This document shows positions 1-11,355 of a stretch of DNA of 64,000 bases, one piece after another. The notes beneath the pieces are model-generated. The model was given only the letters and a program-made list of their open reading frames with translations, was not told the origin of the DNA and did no database searches. The DNA is taken from positions 682,001 through 746,000 of the forward strand of contig JAMXBD010000209.1 of the NCBI GenBank assembly GCA_024138025.1. Direction: 5' to 3'. The position numbers and the translations under genes were made by a program. The first letter of the stretch is position 1. Every line of letters begins with the position of its first letter. Source of the stretch: Combretum micranthum. Taxonomy: Eukaryota > Streptophyta > Magnoliopsida > Myrtales > Combretaceae.

Positions 1-244
1 GAGCTGCTGTGAACCGAGCCGAAGTGAGGATTTTGGTCATCGGGTTCCGAACAAGCTGGCCGATTTGACATTTAGCACTAGACCGTGTGATGAAATATAT
101 GTGGTACGTGAAGGAGAAACACTGCAAACTATAAGTGAAAAATGTGGGGATCCTTATATTGTTGAAGAAAATCCACACATTCATGATCCAGATGATGTTT
201 TTCCTGGTTTAGTTATCAAAATTACTCCCAACAAAATGAGGTGA
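1..244 (+). CDS. LysM-domain protein, 3'-terminal exon (partial)
   Basis: An open frame starting at base 2 runs 80 codons to a TGA at 242-244; the start lies outside the window. Residues about 30-75 form a LysM fold unit: they begin DEIYVVREGETLQTISEKCG and end with DDVFPGLVIKITP. YxVxxGETLxxIxxKxG, a central N-P, and a final P-G-xx-I are the usual LysM landmarks. LysM modules bind N-acetylglucosamine polymers such as chitin or peptidoglycan. The two cysteines flanking the domain start (CDE... and EKCGD) and the short basic tail resemble the small plant proteins with a single LysM domain, which are usually secreted or membrane-anchored. That subgroup assignment is inference, since the N-terminus is not visible. 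No kinase domain follows, so this is not the C-terminus of a LysM receptor kinase. Confidence 0.82.
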   Translation, partial: SCCEPSRSEDFGHRVPNKLADLTFSTRPCDEIYVVREGETLQTISEKCGDPYIVEENPHIHDPDDVFPGLVIKITPNKMR

Positions 245-2320
245 TTATCAACTGGGTATGGATGATATTGGTTACTATTAGATCGTGGAAATATTGGGAT
301 GGAATCTATGCATGGTGAGACTTTTGTTATATGGTGTCTTGCATTGGTTTTGTATGCAAGGACCCTTCTTCTATGATGGGTCAACAAATTTACATGATTG
401 TAATATGTGCTTATGCAAATGAGAAAGTCTTAACTAGTGATAAAATTGTGATAACATACCCTAAATTTTCTTGAATGGTAAAGATGAATCACCTTATATA
501 AAGTGCATGTAACTTTTTCAATAATCTAAAAACCAACGATGTAAATGAATGAAATTTATCTGCGAGTTATTTATGTTTGGGTTAATAACAAGGTAAATTG
601 AGTTTAAATTTAGGTTATTTAGGTATTGTATCATATTGATCTTGATGTCATGATATTTAATTTGACTAATTTATAAACATGAATGAATTGAAGTTAAATT
701 TAAATCTAATTAAATTTGAGTTGAGTAGGAATACTATTTCTTAAAAAAAAAAACTCCAACGTTTTCTCTTTCTTTTACCTTTCCTTTTTATTTTTATTTT
801 ATTTTATTTTTATTTTAACATAAATAGTACCTAAATGATCTTAATTTAAATTAAGCTAGAGTTTATTAAATGCCATTTGAGGTTGAGTATCAACTTTAAC
901 TTTAGAGTTTAGGCTCTACTAAACAAAATTATGGTATTTCTTTTTATGTTTGCAAGGATGGTTTCTGTTTGAGGGTGGGGAATTTTCTACTTTCATTTTG
1001 ATGTGCAAGGAAGGTGTGTGGGTATGATTCAAGATACAACGATCACGTGCGTGCCGCATGATAATCGTGCTACGCACAATCTAGGAAAACAACATGTGCA
1101 AGGATGATCAAGAGAGAATCGTGTAGAGAGGAGGAGTAGGCAGTCTCAATAGGTAGTCTCAATAGGCTTTAACACATGTGCGACAGGTGATGGAGCTAAA
1201 AAGTGTCAACCTCACTAAGTACCACGAATATCGTGTGTGTTCTTGAGTGAGTCAAGTAATCGATTCACAAAAATAGAAATCCAACAACACGACGGCGTTT
1301 GTCCAATATTTCACTTCTTCAAATGAGGTAGGGACTAAGAGTATTTATAGAGAATCTAGCTGTCGATGTCGTCCGTCAGATGAGATAGACGACCAACGGT
1401 TAAGATGAGTCCCTCTCATTGTAAATATGAATGTGAGTTCCCTTATAGACTCAGGCCCATTTAGGCCTTCATTGTCATGTGTGTGAGTCAATTTGAGAAA
1501 GGTTGGAATTGGGTAGGCCAATTCCAACAGGTCCTACTCCAAGCCTTCCATGCCAATTCTCTCATGATCATTCCAATTGAACTAAACTTAACTCTTTAAG
1601 CCCTGCCACATTAGCCCAAAAAGTTAAACCAAAATGAAAATTAGGCTTAAAGCCTTTATAACAAAATCCAATCATCTACAGAAGGAAAATTTTTTGATCC
1701 TGTAATTAATTTTAACATACTGCTCGTATTCATACCGACCATGATTATATTATTAAAATAATTAATACCTATCCGATCCTTTTGGCATTGGCCAACGAAG
1801 CAAGCACGGCAGTTGGAGTCCATATTCGGTACAACATCTCAGACTGTGAAACGTTTTCCTTTGCTGTGTACTGTAAATTAGTCCCAAAACTAATTAAAAA
1901 TTTTTAATCATCCTTTGAATATCGTTATATGATGTTTTTAACCACTAGATTGCAGCTGCATCTAATAAGAGTGATAAATCGTCGTAATCCTTATAATCAT
2001 AAAATCACAAAAATTCATTCAATAAAAAATTTAAAAACACGATCGAATATGATAATCTGCAAGAAACATAGTTAGTTTAAATTTGGCTAACTTTGTTAAA
2101 ACGAAGTGCGTTCATTGGAATCTTTTCAAGTTCTAGGAGAGTCTTCAACCACCCAAAAAAGAAAAAAAGAGAAAGAAAGAAATTTCTAGGAGACTCTTTC
2201 TATGTACCTCTTATGGTAGGATGTGATTAACTGGGCTTCCAATTTCGGACTTTTATTCAAATTTTTTAATTAATTTTCTTCTATTAATGTATTAGTACCA
2301 TGTAACATCATTATTACAGT
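245..2320. other. Noncoding region downstream of LysM gene
   Basis: The first few hundred bases are presumably the 3' UTR and flank of the LysM gene. From about 1000 to 1660 the sequence is less A+T-rich and holds a TATTTATAG box near 1340 and a 14-bp tandem duplication (AGTCTCAATAGG-type) near 1142-1167, which looks like a piece of an LTR. No coding frame or second LTR was found. A short purine run (AAAGAAAAAAAGAGAAAGAAAG) lies near 2158. Confidence 0.3.
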
Positions 2321-2450
2321 AGGCCCATGCTTCTTGTCAGTCTTTAGCATTTAGGCCCAATATGGCAGCACCCCTAACCAGATTCTCCACAGCCCGAATC
2401 GTTGTAGCAGCTCAACTTTGTCTGTTCTCTCCTAGGGTGCTACACTACAC
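2321..2450. repeat. Third partial copy of the 14.6/20.8-kb duplicated segment
   Basis: The stretch containing TTTAGGCCCAATATGGCAGC and then CACAGCCCGAATC matches, with gaps, TTTAGGGCCAATATGGCTGC and CACAGCCGAATC at about 20848-20900. This suggests that a third relic of the duplicated segment lies here. The sequence around it is noncoding, and the function of the segment is unknown. Confidence 0.4.
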
Positions 2451-3904
2451 TACAATCGGATAGTTCACTGTAAGGTTTCCAACTAATCCAATATATTAAA
2501 AATTCTATAAGATTTTAAGATCGGATTTGGATATATAATAAAAATCATATAGGGTTATAATGTCGGATTTAGATTATATAACAAAATTAATGGGTACCCA
2601 GCAATCCGATATTATAATTTAAAAAAATTAAAAAAAAATAAAAACATTATTAAATAAGTAAGAAGAAGAAAGAAGATGTGAATATGTTACTATCATTTTA
2701 ACCTCTCAAGGATGTTTTTTTTTTCATGTCTACTATATTAGTTAAGGATTTTAGAACTTTTATTTAAATTTTGCTCAAGTTATGTTTACTGTGGAGATTA
2801 ATATTTTTTGTTTTCTATTATATTTTAGTCACAGCAGGAGTTTGAATTTAAACATGTTTTTAAAATATTATATGGTAATAAAAGTAATATATTTATATGT
2901 TTAAATGTTATATAATAAATGTGGTCTATAACATTTTCTATCAATTCTACATGCATATTTTTATTTTGTAATGTATAGAAAACTTGTATTAGAAGCACCG
3001 GCTTTTCTTAAATTTATTATTAAAATTTAAAAATAAGTTGAAAAAAAATAGGATTATAGGGTTATATGGTTGAGTTTCGGGTTCTAAATCAAACTATGTA
3101 GGGTGGATTTAGATATAATATGAAAACCCTATAGAGTTATAGGATCATGTTTGGTATACCTTATAAGATAGCAGGTCGGGTTCAAGTTCATATGATCCGT
3201 CTGAAACCTGACTTGGTTACATCGCTAACTACACCAATAGGTAACTCTCTCTCTTCATCCAACTCATTACTAGATTTAATTATTAGCCTTAATTCCTTCG
3301 TCACATATTTTGACGATTGATTATTCTACACATAGCTCAAAACATGTAGGGGATATTTGATCACATAATTTCTCTAATCTCACATTTTCTTTTTCATCTA
3401 ATTATTAAGTTGCGTCAAAATAAGATAGTCTTTAGATAAAATAGATGTAAAGTTTTCTCAAACACCCAAATTGCATAAGATACAAACTAATATAAATCAA
3501 AGTGTATTTAGATCAACTCATGTTAAGAAATAACACAATAGTACTGAATAATAAGAAAGAAACTAAGAGAGTTTCCAAAAAATTAAGGCAACTACAAGAC
3601 TAAGAAGTAGGGTTTTTTGGAAGAAAATGCAATAGTATAAATTAATAAAATTTTGGGAAAGAGCAGAAATGTAATGACATTGGTATTCAAGAGTGAATTG
3701 ATTCGAGTTATCAAGATCACAATACATTTTTTTTAAGGAATAGGCATTTATTATGGACAACTTTTTATAGGTAAAAATAATCTAGACTTTGGGAATGTGA
3801 AAATGGATTGAGAAGATTTTCGGTAATGAAGATAACGTTCTTTTATGTGTTGATGTGTCTAAGGAAGAAATTAAGCAAGACATTTTCAAATGGGTGTTCT
3901 AAAG
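2451..3904. other. A+T-rich noncoding sequence
   Basis: No convincing gene is visible. There are several short runs of A or T, and a segment at about 2460-2600 in which GGATTTRGATATATAAT-like phrases recur, which looks like decayed simple sequence. Nothing else was recognised. Confidence 0.3.
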
Positions 3905-4656
3905 TAAGGGTGTGAAAAAAAAAAAAAAACTAATAAAACTGAAAAATTGAATCGAAACCGAAAAACTAATCCAAAAAATATGGTTAACCAATTCATCGGT
4001 TTCGATTTAGGATCATAGGTTTTAATTTTTTGGTTTTCAGTTTTGGTTTGTAATTATAAAAAACTGATGGTTAACGATTGACCAGTTTGATATCTATAAC
4101 TATATATATACTATATAATTAATTTAACAAAATATAATAGATAAAGTTTAAACCCTAAAATCTAACCCTCGTCACTTTTCTCTTTCTTTACATTTATATA
4201 CATATAAATATATATATATATATTTAAATTGTTCATACTCCACTTGTTTATTTTGCTTGCTTTTTGTGTTCTTCTTATGAATAGTCGATCGGTGTTTAGA
4301 CCTTGAACATTTATATTTTAACTATTATGTTAATTGTGTTGTAATTTGAAAATAAAATAAAAGGAGAATATTATAAAGTTTTAATTTGTGTAATGCTATA
4401 TAAGGGCTATTTTTCTAATTTGTTGTTGATTTTATAGTTATTTAACTTGTTGATTTGCAATTTTTAAATGTAATTATGAAATCGAAGGGTTTAAATTTTT
4501 ATGAACCAATGAAAAACATGGTTAATCGCAACTTTTGGTTAATAAACACCGAAAAAAATGGTTACCGTTAAGATGGTTAATTGTTAATAATGGACTGATT
4601 TAAGTTTGAGATTTTAAAAAACTGATTATTTTTGTTAGGTTTAAAAAATGGGGTCA
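3905..4656 (-). mobile_element. Non-autonomous hAT-like element, family B copy 1
   Basis: The left end reads TAAGGGTGTG followed by an A run. This resembles the TAGGGGTGGGCAAAAA end of the related element at 57800-58843. The right end, read in reverse complement, is TGACCCCATTTTTT then AACCTAAC, which matches the left end of that element closely. Subterminal zones are rich in AACCGAAA and GGTTAACC motifs, the usual binding-site clusters of plant hAT elements. The interior has no transposase frame. The target duplication is not clear, so the exact right boundary is uncertain. Confidence 0.55.
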
Positions 4657-5261
4657 TTGTAAACCCCCAGATAAGTCTTAGAGTCGGTATCGAAACCAAA
4701 ATCCTAAAGTCAAACCGAGTCAACCTTAAACCTTAGAAACCTTAGACTCGATCAAACAGTTCCTAGAACCCTAAAATATAAAAATAAATTAGAAAATAGC
4801 ATGAACTCGAATTATGAATCAAATATATGATATATACCCTAAAATGATCAATTTTGGCAAAACTTTGATCGTTTTGAACCTTTAAGGGATCAGTTTTTGT
4901 ACCTAACCCCCGACACACAAAACGGGGTAAAATATTTAGGAAAACAATTTATACTAGAAATATCATAAGATATTAATAAAATATCATATATAATTTTATC
5001 GAGTTATAAAAACGTTAGATATATCTTTTATACAAGCATTTTTATCTCTATTGGTAATTTATTTGTCTTGTCTACTATTCATTTACTATTCACCATACTC
5101 TACTTTTTCTTACACCTACTTAAACATCTTATATAACCTATCTTTACACTTCCTTTTCCCACAAAACTTTTACTATACTTTATTACTTAACTTTTTTTTT
5201 TTTTTTACTTTTCTTAATCAAATTTATTAAATTTTTCTCTCTCTTTCTCCTCCTCAAGTGA
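4657..5261. other. A+T-rich noncoding sequence left of plastid insert
   Basis: No gene was seen. A T-rich, then CT-rich tract at about 5190-5255 leads directly into the plastid rRNA fragment. A similar pyrimidine-rich flank follows that fragment at 5432-5600, so the insert may sit within one pyrimidine-rich stretch. Confidence 0.3.
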
Positions 5262-5389
5262 TCCTAGCTGTAATGATGGATACTAGGTGCTGTACGTATC
5301 TACCCGTGCAGTGCTATAGCTAACATGTTAAGTATCCTGCCTGGGGATTACATTTGCAAGAATGAAACTCAAAGGAATTGATGGGGGCT

Positions 5390-5424
<35 letters not shown>

Positions 5425-5431
5425 CAAAGTG
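5262..5431 (+). pseudogene. rrn16: Nuclear-plastid DNA: 16S rRNA fragment
   Basis: About 170 bases match plastid 16S rRNA from roughly E. coli position 803 to 973. The stretch includes the universally conserved block AAACTCAAAGGAATTGATGG followed by GGGGCTCGCACAAGCGGTGG and GTGGTTTAATTCGATGCAAAG. Differences from the plastid consensus are dominated by C-to-T and G-to-A, many at former CpG sites: GCCGTAAACG is now GCTGTAATG, AACGCG is AACATG, GACGGGGGCC is GATGGGGGCT. That is the decay expected of a methylated nuclear copy. It is not a functional rRNA gene, because both ends stop abruptly and no 23S or tRNA flank is present. Confidence 0.88.
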
Positions 5432-8400
5432 ACTCTTTCTCATTTTCTTTTCTTTCTCATTTATTTTTCTTCCTTCAACTTCCGTCTATTTTTTTTCTAT
5501 GACAACACATCATTCATTCACTTCTTTCACACTTTTCCTTCACCATAAGATAAATCTACCAAATTTTCCTCCTAAAAATGTCTCTCCTTCCCCTTCTTTC
5601 AAAGTCACGGCATCTCTCCTCTCTCTATATATATCTTATACATTTTCCATTTTCTCCTTTAGGTAATCATCTTAAACACCTCTTATATATTATGATGTGT
5701 TCATGCATGTGTGTCTTTAGATAAATTCCAATGATGCTTCACGCTAGGAATGAAAATATGCAAGACAACATACAATGTCTACTATCATATTGATATTCAT
5801 GTTATGTTCATATTGTTCTTGTATTGTTAATTAATCTTACTTTTCTATATGCTTATGTATGTATCTAAGTATGTACATTCTTTAGAGCTTAATACTCATT
5901 AACCTAGCTTTATTTATTTCATGCACTTATTTTATTTCAAGCAATTTATTTATTTCATGTTTTTATAAGACTAATCAATTTCTAGTCTTAGACTTGTTCA
6001 TATTCAAGTCTAAAAGAGATTGGAAATTTCAAGTCTTTGGAAGTTTTGTTTAAAGTATAAGAATCTCACTTTATTTTATTTTATTATGCTTGTTTTCATT
6101 TATTTCATATGATGACTGGATTATTTCGAGTCCTAAGGAGTTTTGATAACAAGCTAAGACTCCCATGTTTTTATTCTACCAATTTTATTATTTTGCTAAT
6201 TTATGTTATATCCTTATAATCTCCTAAATATTACCATGATCTTAATATTTCTTGTGTCTTATAAATTTCTAAGTTCATGCTCATATATGATCATAAGTGA
6301 TGTTGTTGCTATGTCAAAATGAATTTTTCCAAGAATAAAAATATTAATAATTCTTTGTTATGCAAAATATTTTTCAAAAATCTTATTTTCAATACATATG
6401 AAATCTTGTCATCAAGAATAATTGCTCGTTCACTTCACTGCAATTGCAATTCTATTACAGCTTTGTTCCATATAAATAGCTATTACGACGTTTAGTTCAT
6501 TGAATAGTGATCCACAATGAGTCCCTGTTACATAAAACATTGAATAGTCTTTATTTATTCAAACTAACAAATACCAATTCAATGCTGGAGCTGTCTTTTT
6601 TTTTCAAAATACCACCATTTAAATAAAAAAAATTAATAAAAAAGATCTTACTACAACTTTATTCCATTAATCCATAATAGAAACTTACAACCTTATCTAT
6701 TCAACGAAGTGAACAAGCCCTAAAGATTTAAAACAAGCATTCACCTAAAATTTTCAAAATGCCAAGATTTAAAAGGAATTTCTAAGAAATACAACTGAGA
6801 GCATTTATTCATAAATAAGTAAAATCTATGTTTTGTAAAATAAATTGTTAAATGAAGTTTTGAAATAAGTATGAGATATTCAAAGTTTCAAACTAAATAT
6901 TAAACCATGATTTTCTTTAAGTTTCATGTTTACAAATTTTCAAAAAGAAGATTTTATTTACAAGTCCAAAGGTTGTTTTGCATAAAGTTCAACTTCTCTA
7001 CTTTCCATGAGAGATTGATTTAATAAAAATTCTATTTTTAAGCAACATCAGTAAGATCATTTATGTGTTATGAACTATTATTATTACTTTATGATTTCCA
7101 ACAGTAGAAATATGTTATGCTTGACTTAAGAGAGTCCAAATGAAGTAAAAACTTTAAAAATTGAAAAGGATCAAAATCGGAAACCTTCCAGATGTGATAT
7201 GTTCCATGGAATTTTGACACTTAAATGATCTTAAACATTAAAAATAATTTTATAAATGGATGGAGCATTTGAAGTAGGTAGAAAACGACAACTCATATGC
7301 GAAATTCCGAGTTCAAATGAGCAAGTTATAACTGTTTCAATTTACAAACTTTCATAATAGGGAAAATATCGCGAATAGAATTAATAGAGTTAGAAACTTA
7401 AGAAGAACCTATGTGAAATACTCATTTCAGGTATTTCTTTTATTTATGTGATGGAGAATTTGATGCACCATTTCCAGAGGGTTAGTTCCATTGAAGCTTT
7501 TAAAGAAATGGTTAAGTGAGCTTATCTCCTTGTCTTTTGTGTTCATGGATGTGCTTGTAGAATAGAAGCACTAGAAAATAGGAAAAAGATAAAAATGGAA
7601 TATGCATGTGGGGATTATCATGGGATATGATTCTATACTTGATGTTTGTCGAATGAAAGATAAGAATATCAGAACTTGAATTGTTGGTTAATAACTTTGT
7701 TTTCGATGCCATGTTGTATTGTTTGTGTATATCTCGATGATCACCCATAAAATTGCTAATAACTCAATTGAAATGAAGTAATAAATTGATCATGCATGAT
7801 ACAGAGTAAGTCACATAATTTTTGCTACTATTCCTTCGTATGGAATGACAGAATATTAGTGGTGGCAAGTAGGAGCTGGAAAATTTATAAAAATACGTGA
7901 TATGTAGGAGCCTGAAAATCTACAAAATTTTATGTTGGCCATATGGGTCTATAGCCTTCCTAACCCTTGATATGGAGGGTGTAAATTTATTCAACATATG
8001 ATTTCCGATTAATCATATGTGTTTGTTTGCTTATATGGATGTTGCATTTCATATGCTTGCTAGCCAAATAACTTGTTTGATTATTTCATATGAATACATC
8101 ATTACGAGAATTTACTTACTAAGCAAGTATAGCTTATACACAATAAATTTTTGTCATTGCAAGTGCACTTGTTTTTGTACCCAAGTGATACGAACCTGTC
8201 AGCCTTGAGGAAACCTATAATTGAAATGGGAAATAATCCCTGAATCATTTGAAGAACTAATGGAAACCTTGACTTGTTGCTTATAATGAACCAAGAACTT
8301 TGGTATAAAGCGAAGATGCCACAACTGGTGATGAAAAATCTATTAATAATTCAAAGGGGAGAATGCCACGAGAAATTACAGATAAGTTCAAACAGAGTTC

Positions 8401-9359
8401 AATCCTGAATTCTAAGAGAAAACTCTTTAATTTTCATTCAATAAAAGATAAACTAATGATTACGACCAAATAGGTGTATATAAACTAAAGTAAGAAAACC
8501 TAATAAGACATAAAAAGAAACAAAGCTTGTGTCCAAAGAAGGCTGGCGGCTTATAGAACAAATTAGGCGGCCTACAATTAAAATAAGAAAGAGAAATAAA
8601 ATTACAAGACAAGAAGGTTCGGCTTAGGGGGTCTCCGCTAGTGGCTTAGCAATGAAGGCTGGTGGCCTTGGTGCCGACATATGTTCAATTTCTTCAAGGC
8701 TATCTATTGCTCAATTTAGGTCAGTGGTGTATAGGTTCAATAGCTCCAAAACTTAAAATTCTTCAATTTCATGTCACAAATTATTCTATAGGGGTCCTTA
8801 GTTCGCTTAACTCATATTTTCATTATTGGAACTCCAGTTAACTAGCCTCTAATTCCTTGATATGGATTGTTAAACTTAAACTTGATCAGCTCTAATGTTA
8901 ATGCTATCTGATTCGCATCACTAAGGTTTCCTTTCACTTTGGTTAGACTTATGCTTTTAGAGGAATTCTACTTGAAGACTATAGAATAGATTTCCTTTAA
9001 AATCTCTTAGTTTTACATTTATTTTGCTTTATGATGGACTATGATAATATAGTGATATCTTGGTTACTTAAATGGGGGAATGCCCCTATGATGTAGTAAG
9101 ACTTAAATCTTTAAGTTATGTAAGTTTAAGTTAAAAACTTCTTGTATGCCATTTATTATTATCCTCTTAAACTACGTGCTTCTCCGATGTCTTTTATTGT
9201 TGTGAAAGCACGCCTTGCATATGTTGTAGAAACTTATGCATGACTAAGGGAAGTCATTTTTAAGCTTTAATATCGTATGCGGTAGACTATCACGAATAGG
9301 GTGCCCCTTGGGGCATGATAGTCATGGATTAGTTAACCGAACTATGTCTAACTCTAGTT
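5432..9359. other. Noncoding, probably decayed LTR-retrotransposon sequence
   Basis: No intact gene is visible. The stretch around 7140-7480, with phrases such as ACAACTCATATGCGAAATTCCGA and GAGCAAGTTATAACTG, and the stretch around 7850-7980 have the look of long LTRs of Ty3/Gypsy chromoviruses. No second LTR, primer site or pol frame was found, so this is only an impression. The segment 8520-8720 is locally richer in GGCGG/GGTGG. The end of this region, from about 9300, runs into the LINE relic. Confidence 0.25.
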
Positions 9360-9520
9360 TAAAGGCTCATAAGGCAGATGGATTTTTAGAAATTTTTTAT
9401 TGGTCTCATTGACATATCATTAGTTCTTTGGTTGTTAGAGCTCATCAATCTTTTTTCTCATATGTTCATCAAACTAGTTAGCTGGTTCTTATTTCTAAAG
9501 TGTCTTATCTAGAGTCTTTA

Positions 9521-9751
9521 AGAGTTGGTTTGGATTGTTAGATTTTTATTTGTATCGTTAGATTTTTATTTGTATCATATCTATATCAGATCCGCATCTG
9601 TAACTTATTTGTATCATATCTGTATCGTATGTGTTTGGTTTGTTTATGAGTAAGATTATCAGCTTTTTGTCGGTTTGTTTCTTGACAAACATTTGTATGA
9701 AAACGACAAAAATATGATGCCAAGATAACCAGAATATGATAAAACAAACAT
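9521..9751 (+). mobile_element. Tourist-like MITE, copy a (inside LINE)
   Basis: The left end reads AGAGTTGGTTTGGATTG after a TTA. The body has GATTTTTATTTGTAT, TTTATGAGTAA and GACAAACATTTGTATG, and the right end has ATATGATAAAACAAAC. It lies within the LINE reverse-transcriptase region, because LINE-like coding sequence resumes immediately after it. There is a small internal duplication of GTTAGATTTTTATTTGTATC near the left end. Confidence 0.6.
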
Positions 9752-10327
9752 ACGCTATTGGTCTTTATAATTTTTGTTATAAAATCATCTAAAAAATTCT
9801 TGTGAATCATCTAAACCATTTCTTAGTTAAATGAAATTATAACCGAAAATCAAAATGCTTTCATTTTAGTATGTTTAGTAAAAGATAATATTTTCTAGCA
9901 CATGAAATGTTTCACCATCTAAAAATTAAAATGAAGGGGGGAGGCTTTAGTTATGCTTTGAAGATTGATATAAATAAAGCGTAAGACTAAGTATAGTGGA
10001 ACTTATTGAAATTTATTAGATTAAAAATTGGCTTGCTCTCTAAGAGGATGGATTAAATCATGTTTTATGTGACAATGGTGGAGTTGAAAGTTTTAGTTAA
10101 TGGGAAAGTGGCTGGTAGCATAAAATTGACTAGGGGCTTTGTTAAGGAGATCTTCTATCCCATTATATTTTTATTATTGTTGCTAAAACTTTATCAAATG
10201 CATTTTACCTATGGTTGAAATTGACTTCTAAAAGGGTGTTAAATTGAAGAGAGAGTATTTGGTGATTTCACACATATTATTTAGAATTTTTTAATTCAAT
10301 TATATTATATTGTGTGAAATAACAAGT

Positions 10328-10380
10328 GTTTCACTTAAGAGGTGAATTTGGAAAAACCAACCCTTTCCTTTAAGTGAAAC
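10328..10380. repeat. Short inverted repeat
   Basis: GTTTCACTTAA at 10328-10338 is the exact reverse complement of TTAAGTGAAAC at 10370-10380, with a 31-base loop. It sits where the LINE FADD region should be, so it may mark another small insertion or a replaced segment. No element family was recognised. Confidence 0.4.
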
Positions 10381-10559
10381 ATGGTTGAGAAGCTATAAGA
10401 CAACTTAGCAAGACTTTACAAGTGACAACTTCATGTGACTTACGTAAGTTTTTGAGATGCCCTAATACATGGGGAGAATCCAAGAGTGATGCTTCGATGT
10501 ATGTGAAGATGAAGTTGTAGTAAGATTGCAAGGGTGGAAGAGAATTTGTTAAGTGTAGC

Positions 10560-11205
10560 TAGAGATAAAAATGAGCCGAGATTTTAAAGGCTTGGGCTTA
10601 GCTTGTTTAAAATTTAGCGAGCTGGAGCTCGAGCTCGAGTCATACTTTTTAACGAGCCTGAAATTGAGGCTCGAGCTTAGCTTGTTTAGTTAAATGAGCT
10701 TAAGTTTAAGCTTAAACTCGGCTCATTTATGAAATGAGCTCAAGCCGAGCCAAGCTTTTTATAGAGCTTAATGAGCTTTTATCGAGCCTCGAATTTAAGT
10801 TCGAGCTTAACTCATTTAGATTACCCGTTTTTCATTTTTTTAAACCTTAAATATAATATATAAGTATTGCTATAATATATATATAAGTAACTATTAAATA
10901 AAAATTAATTTTTTTTTATATATTTTCATTATGTAGTTATAGATAATATATCATGTATAAAAAAATTCATAAATTTGCTAACGAGCATATTAACGAGTTT
11001 ATTAACAAACCTAGTTGTAAGCTTGTTCATGAGCCTAAATGAGCATGTTCACGAGTTAGCTTTTGAGCTTAAATCAAAGCTCGAGCTTAGCTCATTTAGA
11101 TAAATGAGCTTTACGTTAGGCTCGGACTCGGCTCATTTACAAATAGAGCTTGAGCCGAGCTGAGCTTGAGTAGCTCACGAATAGTTCGGCTCATTTACAG
11201 CCCTA
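10560..11205. mobile_element. Non-autonomous hAT element, family A copy 1
   Basis: The ends are inverted: left TAGAGATAAAAATGAGCCGA, and right (reverse complement) TAGGGCTGTAAATGAGCCGA. Direct 8-bp flanks are AGTGTAGC (10552-10559) and AGTATAGC (11206-11213), seven of eight identical, which is the hAT target-duplication length. The subterminal zones are dense in GAGCTCGAGC and GAGCTTA motifs. There is no coding frame inside. Removing the element and one flank joins the LINE coding sequence around LS-AGK, which confirms that it landed in the LINE. Confidence 0.82.
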
Positions 11206-11333
11206 AGTATAGCTGGAAAGCGAGATTCTTTTCACGATGTAGCGTGTTTTATACCTCCATGGATTGTTTTTGGTTTACACTTAAATGGTGTAATGAGATG
11301 GAAAATATTATTACTTGGTTTTAGTGTGATAAA

Positions 11334-11355
11334 CAAAAAAAAAAAAAAAAAAAAA
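11334..11355 (+). repeat. Poly-A run
   Basis: A run of about 21 A bases interrupts the LINE coding frame between the AGK/PPW motifs and the FNQ motif. It is probably simple replication slippage in the dead element, because LINE-like sequence continues on both sides and so this is not the 3' tail. Confidence 0.5.

Noticed and set aside
181..387. 68-codon minus-strand frame
   Set aside because: It lies opposite the LysM exon and its 3' UTR and has no motif.
5262..5431. Functional 16S rRNA gene or bacterial contamination
   Set aside because: Only about 170 bases match, both ends stop abruptly in A+T-rich plant DNA, and the changes are methylation-type decay of the plastid sequence.
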